Shown: positions 34,001 through 44,232 of the stretch, one piece after another
Layout: each line of letters starts with the position of its first letter
How positions within the stretch are numbered: position 1 is the stretch's first letter
Assembly (NCBI RefSeq): GCF_019320115.1
Contig: NC_089583.1
Span: forward strand, 83,283,928 to 83,347,927
Length of the DNA stretch: 64,000 nt
Direction of reading: 5' to 3'
From: Miscanthus floridulus
Lineage: Eukaryota; Streptophyta; Magnoliopsida; Poales; Poaceae
The notes under the pieces: model-generated
What the model was told of the DNA's origin: nothing
What the model saw: the letters and a program-made list of their open reading frames with translations, nothing else
Databases searched by the model: none
Program-made: the position numbers and the translations under genes

Positions 34001-34856
34001 GTAGAGGAGAGTGCGCACCAGCTGACAAAAGGCGCTCTAAACGAGGCCCTTGCTACGGTTGAGGCCTCGCAAATCGAGGCTGTGGTTTGGAAGGGGACGG
34101 TTGAGGGTGAGTTTCAGTCCCCTTGCTTTGTTTCCTTTTCCTTATGTTCGCTCCCTAACTTCCTTGTATGATGCAGAGCTGGGAAGTGAAGCTTCTAGGG
34201 CGGCCGAGGCTTCTCGGGTCGAGGCCCAGCGCTTGAAGGAGGAGGCCACGGCTTCTCGGGCCGAGGCCCTGCGCTGGAAGGAGAAAACCGAGGCCTGTCA
34301 GGTCGAGGCCCGATGCTAGGAGCATAAGGCTAGGGGTGAGTTCCGTGGGTTTCTGCCCCTAGCTTAGGTTGCTTTCTCCCTCGCTCGACCTCATTCCATT
34401 TTCCGCGGTGCAGAGTTAGAGGCGGAGGTTATTCGGGCCACCGAGGCTTCCAGTGCGGTGCACACGGTGCTCGAGACCAAGATCGGGGAGCACGAGGCAC
34501 TGAAACATGCTGCCCTTTCCTCCTGCGAGGCCTTAGAGGTTGAAGGGGTTCAATCAGGCAGCTCCCTAGGGAGCCGTCTGATCGCGCTAAGCAACCAGAT
34601 GCGCGAGCGGCTCCGAGGAGCGCTGCACATGAGTGTCAAGCGCGCGCTGGCCATCATCTCTTCTCACTATGTCGGCGTCGACCTCCCGGCCATCAGTGAT
34701 GGCTATGTCCTGCCTGATGATGACGAGGAGGCGGACGCGGTGGTCACGAAGCTAATGGAGGCGGCGGAAGGCCCTGGCACGGCGCAGGCGACGCTCTTTA
34801 AAGAGGAGGTGGTTCCTCCCCTACCACCCGTTGGTGTTGAAGGCCCTGAGCCTTGA
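31083..34856 (+). pseudogene. Spliced antisense gene of B (gypsy-type transposon domain plus coiled coil)
   Basis: It runs opposite to B's own gag-pol. ATG 31083 (M-A-D-D-I-V-V-V) opens an N-terminal domain with G-Y-V-V-S-F, H-E-R-G-L-G-V-P, F-V-A-I-C-E-G-Y-L-G-I and W-Y-T-S-W-F-Y-L-R, the same family as in A. Proposed exons are 31083-32002, 32087-32713, 32797-34106, 34177-34335 and 34414-34856; the exon 2/3 join is phase 2 as in A, and the last two introns are phase 1. The phase at exon 1/2 is off by one base. Exon 3 onward is Glu/Ala-rich and then a long coiled coil. Damage: TAG 32171-32173, a frame change near 32570, TGA 33794-33796 and TAG 34317-34319. It is the best preserved copy of this gene here. 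Function unknown. Confidence 0.75.
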
Positions 34857-35425
34857 TCTGGGCCCCAGGGGCTTATGTAAAAATAGAGCAGGAGTTATTT
34901 TTGTATCATAACGTTTGTGGCCGTCGAGGCCTCTATTTCTGAAGTATTTGTGTTTCTTAGTTGTTTTTCTTATGTTTCTGAGCCTCTGCCCTCTGTTGCT
35001 TCTGATCAGATTTCGTTTGCAAAACACCCCTTTGGGGCCTAAGCCGTCCCTTGGGCGAGAGGTAGTGAGGGAGTGCCGTAGCCTGGAGGCGTAGGCCGTC
35101 TCGCGGCTCTACCGGCCTCTTGCCTAGGAAACAAACCTTGGCCCGAGGAGTTTTTTACAACTAATTTGTCAGAGCCTGCTAGAGTCTTGGTGTAGGATTT
35201 TTTGTGAAAAACAACTGAAGAATGGTGCATGGGACCTAGGGGGGAGTCCCCCATCTAGCCCCCGAGGGAGGCTTGGTTCTACCGAGGCAGAGCCGAGTCT
35301 CCCTTGTCGTGTTACTGTACTGCCGAGACCTACGATGGGCTCGGGGGGTTTCTCGAAAAATTAGACCAACTAAAGAACGCTTTTTAATTGTATTTTGAGA
35401 AACGACATATACAATGCTTGGAAAT
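34857..35425. other. Convergent intergenic region of B
   Basis: No gene. It separates the stop of the plus-strand gene (34856) from the stop of minus-strand pol (35426). Both transcripts must end or overlap here. A TATGTTTCTG-rich stretch follows the plus-strand stop. Confidence 0.5.
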
Positions 35426-36670
35426 TTAGGGATAAAAGCGACATAGCTATTCTATGTTCCAAGCGTTGGTGAAGACTTCACCCTTCTCGTTGGCCAGCTT
35501 GTAGGTCCCGGGCTTCAGTACTTGGGCGATGCTATACGGTCCTTCCCATGGCGGGGGCGGCTTGTGGCGACCCTTGTTGCTTTGTGCTAGCCTTAACACC
35601 AGGTCGCCTACCTTCAAGTCTCAGCCTCGGACGCGTCGGGCCTGATAGCGCCGTAGGCTCTGCTGGTATTTGGCCGAGTGTAGTATCACGACGTATCGGG
35701 CTTCCTCCAGTTGATCAAGGGCGTCCTCTCGGGTGGTGCGGTTACTTTGTTCGTTATAGGCTTGTAGCCTCGGGGAACCATATTCCAAGTTGGTGGGGAG
35801 GATGGCCTATGCCCCATAGACCAGGAAGAAAGGTGTGAACCCCGTGGCTCGGCTTGGAGTGTTCCTTAGGCTCCAGATGACCGACGGGAGTTCGGTGAGC
35901 CATTTCTTGCCAAACGTTTTCAACCGGTTGTGAATCCTTGGCTTGAGGCCTTGTAGGATCATGCCGTTGGCACGCTCTACTTGGCCGTTGGTCCTTGGGT
36001 GTCCTACGGCCGACCAGGCCACACGGATGTGGTGGTCGTCGCAAAATGTCAGGAACTTTTTGCCGGTGAACTGCGTCCCATTGTCGGTGATGATGGTGTT
36101 GGGGACCCCAAACCTATGGATAATGTCAATGAAGAACAGCACCGCCTGCTCGGATTTGATTCGATTGATCGGGCGAGCCTCGATCCATTTGGAGTACTTG
36201 TTGATTGATACCAGTAGATGGGTGTAGCCCCCGGGGTCCTTTTGTAGAGGCCCAACATTGTCGAGCCCCCACACGGCGAACGGCCATGTGATGGGGATGG
36301 TTTGCAGGGCCAGGGCCAGGAGATGTGTCTGCCGAGCATAGTACTGGCATCCTTCATAGGAGCGTACTAGCTTGGTAGCATTGGCGACCGCCATCGGCCA
36401 GTAGAACCCTTGGTGGAAAGCGTTCCCTATGAGCGTCCGAGGCGCCGCATGGTGCCCGTAGGTGCCTGCGTGTAAGTCCCAAAGCAGGGCTTGGCCCGCC
36501 TCGGAACTGATACATCGTTGGAGGACACCTGAGGGACTTCACCTGTACAATTCGTCATTGTAGAGGGCGTAGGTCTTGGCTCGACGCGCAAGCCATCGCG
36601 CTTTGGTTCTGTCGTCAGGGAGCTCCCCCTGATCAAGCCAATCGAGGAACGGGACTCGCCAATCCGCGTC
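35426..36670 (-). pseudogene. Integrase of element B
   Basis: The N-terminal zinc motif is H-A-G-T-Y-G-H-H then Y-E-G-C, with the first Cys of the last pair changed to Tyr. The core shows G-L-D-N-V-G-P, I-T-D-N-G-T-Q-F and N-G-Q-V-E-R-A-N-G-M, a full D,D,E set. It ends N-A-W-N-I-E, TAG, then L-C-R-F-Y-P and TAA (35426-35428). Further stops lie near 35622, 35813 and 36538. Confidence 0.88.
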
Positions 36671-37404
36671 CTAATCAGTCTGCGGAGGCTCGGTGTTGAC
36701 CTCCATGACCTCGGGCTCGGTCGAGGGGGTCTCGGCAGCAGAGGGGGCGTCGGGCTTTGCCATGGGTTCCACAGGTGGGCCCTCCTCTGTTGTCAAGGTG
36801 TAGCAAATGGAAGGTTTGTGGAGGTCTCTGGCGAAGACGTTCAGGGGGACCGGGGCCTGTGCCGAGGCCATCTTTGCCAGCTCGTCGGTAGCCTCGTTGT
36901 ACTTCCGCACGATGTGATTTAGTTCAAGACCGTCGAACTTGTCTTCTAGGCATCGTACCAACTTGTAGTAAGCCTCCATTTTGGGGTCGAGCCAATTCGA
37001 CTCCTTCATCACTTGATCTATGACGAGCCACGAGTCACCTCGGATGTTGAGGCGCCGTGCCCCAAGTTCGATGGTGACTTGTAAGCCGTTGATAAGGGCC
37101 TCGTACTCTGCCATGTTGTTGGAGGCAGCGAAGTGGAGCCGCACCATGTAGCGCACGTGTACTCCGAGGGGCGTGATGAATAGCAGACCCGCGCTTGCCC
37201 TGGTTTTCATCAGGGATCTATCGAAGTATAGGGTCCAACACTCCGTCTGAGTTTGAGCCGGTGGCAATTGGGTGTCTGTCCATTCAGCCACGAAATCGGC
37301 CAAGACCTAAGACTTGATCGCTTTTTTAGGCGCAAAGGTCAAGGTTTCCCCCATAAGCTCGATGGCCCACTTGGCTATCCTGCCCAAGGCCTCTCGGTTA
37401 TGAA
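36671..37404 (-). pseudogene. RNase H of element B
   Basis: The sequence L-Y-F-D-R-S, A-E-Y-E-A-L, I-R-G-D-S-W-L-V and N-E-A-T-D-E-L-A places the catalytic acids in order. The Gly normally after the first Asp is Arg (D-R-S). A TAG at 37308-37310 and a frame change at about 37405 separate it from RT. A stop at 36673 lies before the integrase tether. Confidence 0.85.
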
Positions 37405-38663
37405 CTACAGGGGGAAAGATGATACCACAGTCACTGGGTGTGACTCAAAGTAGTGACGCAATTTGCGTCGGGCCAGGACCACGGCGTAGATCAGCTTCTG
37501 GATGTGAGGGTAGCGTGCTTTGGTCTCGGAGAGCACCTCGCTGATGAAATAAACAGGACGTTGGGTGGGGAGAGCATGCCCCTCTTCCTGCCTCTCGACC
37601 ACTACGGCAGCGCTGACCACTTGGGTCGTTGCGGCGATGTAGAGTAAGAGGGCCTCGTCCCTGGCCGGGGGTACCAGGATGGGAGGATTTGTGAGCAGCC
37701 TCTTGAGTCTATCGAGGGCCTCTTCGGCCTCGGGGGTCCAAGAAAAATGCTCGGATTTTCCCAAGAGTCGGTACAGAGGCAAACCTTTTTCGCCGAGGCG
37801 CGAGATGAAGCGGCTCAGGGCCGCAAGGCATCCCATGACCCTCTGTACTCCCTTGAGGTCTCTAATTGGTCCATGCCGGTTATGGCTGAGACCTTCTCTG
37901 GGTTGGCTTCGATGCCACGTTCCGAGACTATGAATCCCAAGAGCATGCCTTGGGGGACCCCGAACACACACTTCTCGGGATTGAGCTTGATGCCCTTCTC
38001 TCTAAGGCATTTGAAGGTTATCCTCAAGTCGTCGACGAGACCCTCGGCCTTTCTGGTCTTGACCATGATGTCATCTACATAGGCCTCGATGGTCCGCCCA
38101 ATGTTGTCGCCAAAGACCTGGGTCTTGCACCGCTGGTATGTGGCACCTACGTTTCTGAGGCCAAAGGGCATCGTCACGTAGTAGTATATGCCGAATGGTG
38201 TGATGAAAGAAGTCGCGAGCTGGTCGGACTCTTTCATCTTGATTTGATGGTAACCAGAATACGCATCAAGGAAAGACAGGGTCTCGCACCCTGTAGTGGA
38301 ATCAACGATTTGATCGGTTCGCGGTAATGGGAAGGGGACCTTTGGACAGGCTTTGTTCAAACCGGTGTAGTCTATACACATCCTCCATTTCCCATTTTTC
38401 TTCTTGACTAACACGGGGTTAGCCAACCACTCTGGGTGGGACACTTCCTTGATGAACCCGGCCGCCAAGACTTTCTGTACCTCCTCTCTGATGGCCCTAC
38501 GCTTTTCCTTGTCGAAGCGGCGCAGGCGTTGCCTCGCCGGTCTAGACCCAGCCCGGATGTCCAGGGCATGCTCGGTGACCTCCCTCGGTATGCCCGGCAT
38601 GTCCGAGGGACTCCATGCGAATATGTCGGCATTTGCACGGAGGAAGTCGACGAGCACGGCTTC
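37405..38663 (-). pseudogene. Reverse transcriptase of element B
   Basis: The frame is open from 38657, starting L-V-D-F-L-R-A-N-A-D-I-F-A-W, with K-N-G-K-W-R-M-C-I-D-Y, F-L-D-A-Y-S-G-Y-H-Q-I, M-P-F-G-L-R-N-V-G-A-T-Y-Q-R and the catalytic Y-V-D-D at 38070-38081. One frameshift near 37890 separates the connection region (D-L-K-G-V-Q-R-V-M-G-C), which stays open to 37405. It is the least damaged gypsy RT in the window. Confidence 0.9.
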
Positions 38664-39460
38664 CTATTTGATGTCGAGGGTGGCGCTGATCCTCAGCGCT
38701 CGGTCGTCGGGGCAGGCGGGGTCGACCGAGACGAGTTTGAGGGCCTCCATGGGCTCAAACGCCCCTATGCGATGCTTGGAGTCAGGCGCCTCGCCACTGA
38801 GTTGGTCGAGGTGGGCTATGAGGGTCTCGGCCTCCGCAAGAGCCTCGACGTACTTGATGCACTCGACGTCGTAGTCGTATGCATGTTCATACGTGGACTC
38901 AATCGTGATGATACCGCTGGGGCCTGGCATCTTGAGCTTGAGGTAGGTATAGTTGGGGACTGCCATGAACTTGGCATAGCATGGCCGCCCCAGGATGGCA
39001 TGGTAGGCTCCCCCGAACCTGACTACCTCGAAGGTAAGGACTTCCTTGCGGTAGTTGGAGAGAGTGCCGAAACAGACGGGAAGGTCGATGCGTCCGATGG
39101 GTCGCGTGCGCTTCCCTGGCACGATGCTGTGGAAGGGGGCGACATCGCCTTGGAGCCTCGACCTGGTCGATCTCCAAGAGCTCTAGGGTATTGACGTAGA
39201 GGATGTTAAGGCCGCTGCCTCCGTCCATCAACACCTTGGAGAGTCGGGTGTTGCCGATGATTGGGTCAACAACCCGTGGGTACTGCCCGGGATTCGAAAC
39301 ATGGTCAGGGTGGTCATCTTGATCAAAGGTGATCGCCTCTCGAGACCAGTCGAGGTACCGGGGGGTGGCCACCTTGATCGAGAAGACCTCTCGGCGTTCC
39401 CTCTTGCACTGCCGCGCCGTAAGGCATGCCGAGGGCCCACCAAAGATCATGAAGGCGTTG
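38664..39460 (-). pseudogene. Protease region of element B
   Basis: M-I-F-G-G-P leads to V-L-M-D-G-G-S-G-L-N-I-L-Y with the active-site Asp. A frameshift near 39165 moves the reading to R-I-D-L-P-V-C-F-G, Y-H-A-I-L-G-R-P-C-Y and Y-L-K-L-K-M. It ends at TAG 38664-38666, the codon that is also TAG in A and D. Confidence 0.82.
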
Positions 39461-41820
39461 CGTACCTTGGGGAACCCATCGTCCTTGTCTTCGTCCTGGT
39501 CGTCGGTGCCCTTCTGCTTAGAGTCGTCGTCGAGGAGCCCGAGCCTAGCGTAGTAACGTCGCAGCATGGAGCAATCCTCGAGGGCGTGCTTGACCGGGTC
39601 TTGGTGATAAGGGCATGGTTTCTTGAGCATGTCGTCGAAAGGTCTAGGGCCTCAGGGATTCTTGCATTCTACGGCCCCGACCAGATCAGCCTCTAGGCCC
39701 ACCTGCTTCCCTAGGTGCCCCTTTTTCTTTCTCTTGGGGAAGTGGGAGGCCGAGGCCTCGAGGGCCTCGTCCCTTCGCTTTCCCTTGGAGTCGCTGTCGA
39801 GGAAGATGGCTTCGACAGCCTCCGCACCCAAGGCAAAGTTGGTGGCGATGTCGAGGAGCGTAGCAGCGGTGCGCGGCACATTCTGACCTAACTCCTGAAC
39901 TAGGTCTCGGCAAGTGGTGCCGGAGAGGAAAGCCTAGACGATCTCTGAGTCGCCGACGCTGGGCAACTCGGTGCACTGTTTGGAGAAGCACCGGATGAAG
40001 TCTCGGAGAGACTCGTCCAGCTTCTGGCGACAGCTTTTAAGGTCCTAGGAATTCCCAGGGCGCACGTATGTGCCTTGGAAGTTTCCGACAAAGATCCTAA
40101 CCAAGTCGCGCCAGTCGTGGATTTGTGAGGGAGGAAGGTGCTCGAGCCAGGCTCGTGCTGAGTCTGACAAGAGCAAGGGGAGGTTGCAGATGATGAGCAG
40201 GTCATCATCCGTGCCACCTAGCTGGCAGGCCAGGCGGTAATCGGCAAGCCAGAGTTCGGGGTTGGTCTCGCCGCTATATTTCACGAGATTGGCTGGTTGC
40301 CAAAACCGGGCCGGAAAAAGGGCAGCGTGGATGGCCCTACTGAAGACCCGAGGGCCTGGCGGTTTAGGAGAAGGACTGCGGTCCTCCTCGCTATCGTAGC
40401 GACTGCCTCAGTGTGGATGGTAGCCCCGAGTGGGCCCCTCGTTGTTGTGGCATCGTCGCCTGCTGACCACCTCATGGTCTCCCTGCACCTCGCGTCGATT
40501 GCCGAGGCGGTCCAGAAGCACGGGGACCCTGTGGGCTATCGGCGCTCGAGCGGGCTTGGGATGAGCCAGGGCTTCCCTATCCTGCCGAGGCGGTGCCGCG
40601 GGTAAGTTCGAGACGCCCCCATGCCGTCGGGAGGCGAAACTCTCGGCCTGCTAAACCATGGCGGTTTCTAGGAGATCCCGGAGCTCGCCGCGGACCCGCC
40701 GTCCCTCCGTGGTAGAAGGCTCGGGCATTGCGTGGACCAGCATTGCCGCAGCCACGATGTTCTGGCTAGCGCAATTGAAGACTGGGGGTTGCTCACTCCC
40801 TTCGTCGTCATGGATGCGATGGTGCACATCGCGGGCCCTCCGTCAGGCTCCCCCGCCTTCACCACGACCTCGCTGTTCCTGTTCGAGAGTATCTCGAAGC
40901 TGCTGCAGAAGGAGTTGGTCTTGTTCGACCTTGGCCTAGAGCTCACGGAGTTGTTCCAGGTCTGGGCGTTGAGGTCACGCAAGGGCGGGGGTCTCGTTTC
41001 GTGCGGCCGGCAGGACAATGCATGGAGGTGTGGCAGCGCCTGTACCTGGGCGAAGTGGGGAACGGCTACCTGCCCCCTCGTTGTCCTCGCCCACTCTCGG
41101 CATCCTGATCCCGACGTGAAAACACTCGTGAGTGGGGTCATAGGTGCCTTCGTCGTCGGAGTCAGAGTAGCCTAAGCAGTAGTCGCTTGCGGCCAAGAAC
41201 TGGCGCATAGCCCTAGGGTCGTGGAGTTCAGAGAAATCCACTTCGGGCCATGCCTCATCCTCCTCTGAGGAGTCGGCGTGGGTGCTTAGGTCGAGAATGA
41301 AGCGCTGGCGGTGTTCTGAGGCATCTTCGTGAGCGGCAGTGTAAGCGTAGGCGTAGGAGGCAGCGGCATTTCTCAACCCAAAGGGGTATGGGGATGGTGC
41401 CGTCGCTCGACTCTGCTCCGCCGGGATCGGCTCCTTAGGGAGTGGTGGAGCGGATCTTGATGACTGGGCATCACCGTGTGCCACTGACGATTTTCCTTTG
41501 TCCAAGCTCAGGCTAGACAGGTCCCCAGCCAGGGACCCTGTGCCAACAGCTGGTCGTAGGATCTCGGCGGGGAGCGGCGTGCCGCCCTGGATTCGCGTAG
41601 CGTCGGGGTGGTCTTGCTCGCATCGTGCCTGGCGAGCGCGGCGAGAGCGGCCACCCGGGCACCGCCTGCGCCTAGGCTGCCGGTGCGTGACTTCATCGTC
41701 GGTTGGTGGAGCTCGAGGAGTGAGGAGTACCATGTCGTACTCATGCCCTAGGGACATGAACTCTAGGCTCCCAAACCAAACCACCATGCCGAGACGCAAT
41801 GGTCGTACGGGGTCTGCCAT
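39461..41820 (-). pseudogene. gag of element B
   Basis: The start ATG 41820 (M-A-D-P-V-R-P-L) lies about 60 bp after the primer-binding site. The N-terminal block V-W-F-G-S-L-E-F-M matches A and C, followed by a long low-complexity linker. The gag core (L-W-L-A-D-Y-R-L-A-C, S-A-R-A-W-L-E-H-L, G-N-F-Q-G-T-Y) lies at about 39950-40280, and the C-x2-H-x5-H-x4-C motif is at 39571-39615. Breaks include TGA near 40972, TAG near 40052 and 39936, and TGA near 39651. Confidence 0.8.
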
Positions 41821-41858
41821 CCGAGACCTATTGGGATGACGAAACTGACACGCAGAGG

Positions 41859-41876
41859 CCCCTACCTGGCGCGCCA
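41859..41876 (-). other. Primer-binding site of B
   Basis: Minus-strand TGGCGCGCCAGGTAGGGG, two bases from the 5' LTR, nearly identical to the site in A. Confidence 0.7.
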
Positions 41877-41878
41877 AC

Positions 41879-43282
41879 TATCGGTGTTTCGGACCGAGGG
41901 GCCCTCAACCAACCAGTAAATATGAACTACGTGCCCCTAATCCCGGATGGTGATGCAAAGAGACATAAGGTTTATACTGGTTCAGGCAATCGATGCCCTA
42001 CGTCCAGTCTGAGAGATCGATCTTGTATTTCTTGCACCGAAGTGCTCGTAGTAGGGGGTTACAAGCTAAGAGAGAGAGAGAGCTAGTCCCAGGTCTTGGC
42101 AAGGTGTCGTATGGGTCGTCTGAGACGTTGCTCTCAGGCGGCTGGGATGTGTGCGTGTGTTACAATGTGTTCCTCGGTGTCTCTCCTCTAAGTGGCCCAA
42201 GTCCTCTCCTTTTATAGTTGAAGGGAAGACAAGGACAGTACATATGTTAACCATGCGACATCGTGCCAATAGGGGCGGCATGTCCGAGCCCTGTGGCCTG
42301 TTCCTATGGCGGCGTGGTCGTCGGAGTGGTCCGTCCTTGGAGCACTAGGGCGGCGTGCCAGTCCCATCCGATCCTGTGCGTCGTGAGAGCCCTGGGACTG
42401 CCTCAGAGTGGGTGTGGCGGTGGACGTGCAAGCCGGTGTGGAGGGACTGTGCGCGAGGCCGAGGCTTGGTCGGTGCCGAGGCTGCACCGCAGTAGGGGGT
42501 CTCGACGAGCAAAAACCTCGAGATAGCCGAGACCTTGGTGCACAGTGCCGAGGCCCCGAGTGGGCGGCTGACCTGGTGCGCCGGCTTGGAGGCGATGATA
42601 ATCCGGGCCAAGTTGTCCATGTCGCATTGTTTTCGAGGCGGGGATCATGGGGCACAGTGCAGTGCGGGCGCTGATCGTGGGCACAGCGTCAAAACACAGT
42701 GGCCGGTAATCCTCGCCGTGCCCTGTCCCAACCGGTATGGCGTTGATGCGACCTCAGGTCCCGTCGGCCATTCCGTGGCGTTGAGCCATCGTCCGGCTGA
42801 GATTGCTGGAGTGGTTGAAGTATTAATGAGACATGACGTGCTGTCGGGAAGACCGGCCGAGGTGGGGGCGACGGACTATGGATAAGCTGGTCTCGCGCGA
42901 TATGGGGAATGAGGCCTCGCGCGAGACGGAGAGCGGAGCCTCGCGCGGGATGGAGATCGGGCTCCTTGCTGAGACCTTTTGTGAGAAGCCTCGCGCGATA
43001 CGGGGAAGGCACCCCCTGCCGAGGCCTTCCGTGGAGAGCCTCGCGCGAAGCGGAAATTGTGTTCCCTGCCGAGGCCTTCCGTGGAGAGCCTCGCGCGAGG
43101 CGGAGATTGCGTCAGGACGTCGAGACCTTCTGTGCGAAGCTCGAGGCGAGGCGGAGGGCCTGGTGGGCTCGGACGTGGTGGGTGAGGGGTCCACGGCTTA
43201 CCTTCCAGCTTTGTTTTTTTATGGGACTTTAGTGACCCCTTTGATTGTTCGCTCGGGGTACCCCGTTCTAAGGTACCCGATA
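41879..43282 (-). repeat. 5' LTR of element B
   Basis: It matches 27445-28835 along its length. Both terminal dinucleotides carry a transition (TATCGG at the left, CCGATA at the right). The minus-strand TATA box at 42208-42217 would drive gag-pol transcription leftward. It carries an 11-bp addition near 42298 relative to the other LTR. Confidence 0.92.
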
Positions 43283-43420
43283 GATTTGTAGGGGCGGCCG
43301 GTGTTATCAGCTGTCCCTACAAATGGCTCGATTTGTAGAGACAGCTCTATATACAGCCGTCCCTATAAATCGGATTTGTAGGGGCAGCTCAATATTGAAC
43401 CGCCCTCACAAATAGACGCC
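43283..43420. repeat. Subterminal hairpin repeats of the DNA transposon
   Basis: Three alternating copies of GATTTGTAGGGGCGGC and GCCGTCCCTACAAAT form inverted pairs 40-50 bp long. Confidence 0.65.
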
Positions 43421-43429
43421 GAGTATTAA

Positions 43430-43850
43430 AAATTAAGCACTAAAATTTAAATTTTATAAACGACCTCGAATGGAGAAACAACCAAAATGAAAGTTGTAGA
43501 TCTCGAAAAGTTATGAAACTTTATAGTTGATAACTTTTTAATTTGAAATCATCTTGTCAAGGAAAACTATGTTTGAATTTACAGAAAATTGAAATTTGAA
43601 TTTTTTAAACGATCTCGGATGGATAAATAGTAAAAATAAAATTTGTAGATCTTAAAAAGTTATGAAACTTTGTAGTTGATAACTTTCTCATTTGAAATCA
43701 TCTTGTCATGGAAAACTACGTTCGAATTTCTTAAATTTAAAATTCAAATTTTATAAGTGACCTTGGATGGAGAAACTACTAAAATGAAAGTTATATATCT
43801 CGAAAAGTTATAAAACTTTGTAGTTGACAAACTTTTTCATTTGAATTAGT
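43430..43850. repeat. About 147-bp tandem repeat, three copies
   Basis: Units begin near 43440, 43590 and 43737 with AAATTTAAATTTTATAAACG-like sequence and each contain GTTATGAAACTTTGTAGTTG. The repeat is AT-rich and lies in the interior of the DNA transposon. No gene is seen. Confidence 0.75.
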
Positions 43851-43904
43851 TTAGGACCTCAAAGAACCAATTTATGCTCAGTTTTGTATAATATGTGGGG
43901 AACC

Positions 43905-43990
43905 AAAATGGATTGTAGAGTGATCGTGAGGTGCAATGGTCGAATAGTTTGCGTGCGAGCAACAGGTTGTGAGTTCGAATCCCCCTGACG
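43905..43990 (+). other. tRNA-like segment, possible SINE remnant
   Basis: GTGCAATGGTCGAATAG resembles an internal A box and GTGAGTTCGAATCCCCC a B box, about 30 bp apart. The stems do not pair as in a functional tRNA, so a tRNA-derived SINE fragment or chance similarity is likelier. Confidence 0.3.
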
Positions 43991-44232
43991 TAAAATGTGC
44001 AAAAATCGTGAAAAAATTCTATAACCATAGGGTGGGTGGTGTAACAACCAGTGGGAACCTCCGAATTAAAAAAATTATTTTTTCTTTTTTTTCATGATTT
44101 TTGAAAATTGATTTGTAGGGAGAACTATTTCTAAAAATACATAATTTATATGGACGCTTAGATAGGAGCGCCCGACAAACCGCTCCTAGGTAGACTCTAG
44201 AGCCGCAGATACAAATCATATATTACGTAGTG

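Larger units (their letters stand above)
27445..43282 (-). mobile_element. Element B: complete Tat-lineage gypsy retrotransposon
   Basis: A 15.8-kb element on the minus strand, flanked by target duplication GATTT (27440-27444 and 43283-43287). Its 5' LTR is at the right, followed leftward by the primer-binding site, gag, protease, RT, RNase H and integrase (stop 35426-35428), then a plus-strand gene (31083-34856), tandem repeats, polypurine tract and 3' LTR. The LTRs differ at about one base in twenty in the part I compared. It is a different family from A and D: the LTRs are unrelated but the primer-binding site and polypurine tract are shared. Confidence 0.94.
27361..44232. mobile_element. 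DNA transposon, probably CACTA-like, split by element B
   Basis: Segments 27361-27444 and 43283-44232 share subterminal motifs TTTGTAGGGGCGGCTC and their inverted forms, arranged as small hairpins. The right end, on the minus strand, starts CACTACGTAATATATG, fitting CACTA termini. The left end lacks a matching terminus and may be truncated. No transposase is present. The right part also carries 147-bp tandem repeats and a tRNA-like segment. Confidence 0.5.

Noticed and set aside
43905..43990. A functional tRNA gene
   Set aside because: The T-arm and acceptor stems do not pair and no proper anticodon arm can be drawn.
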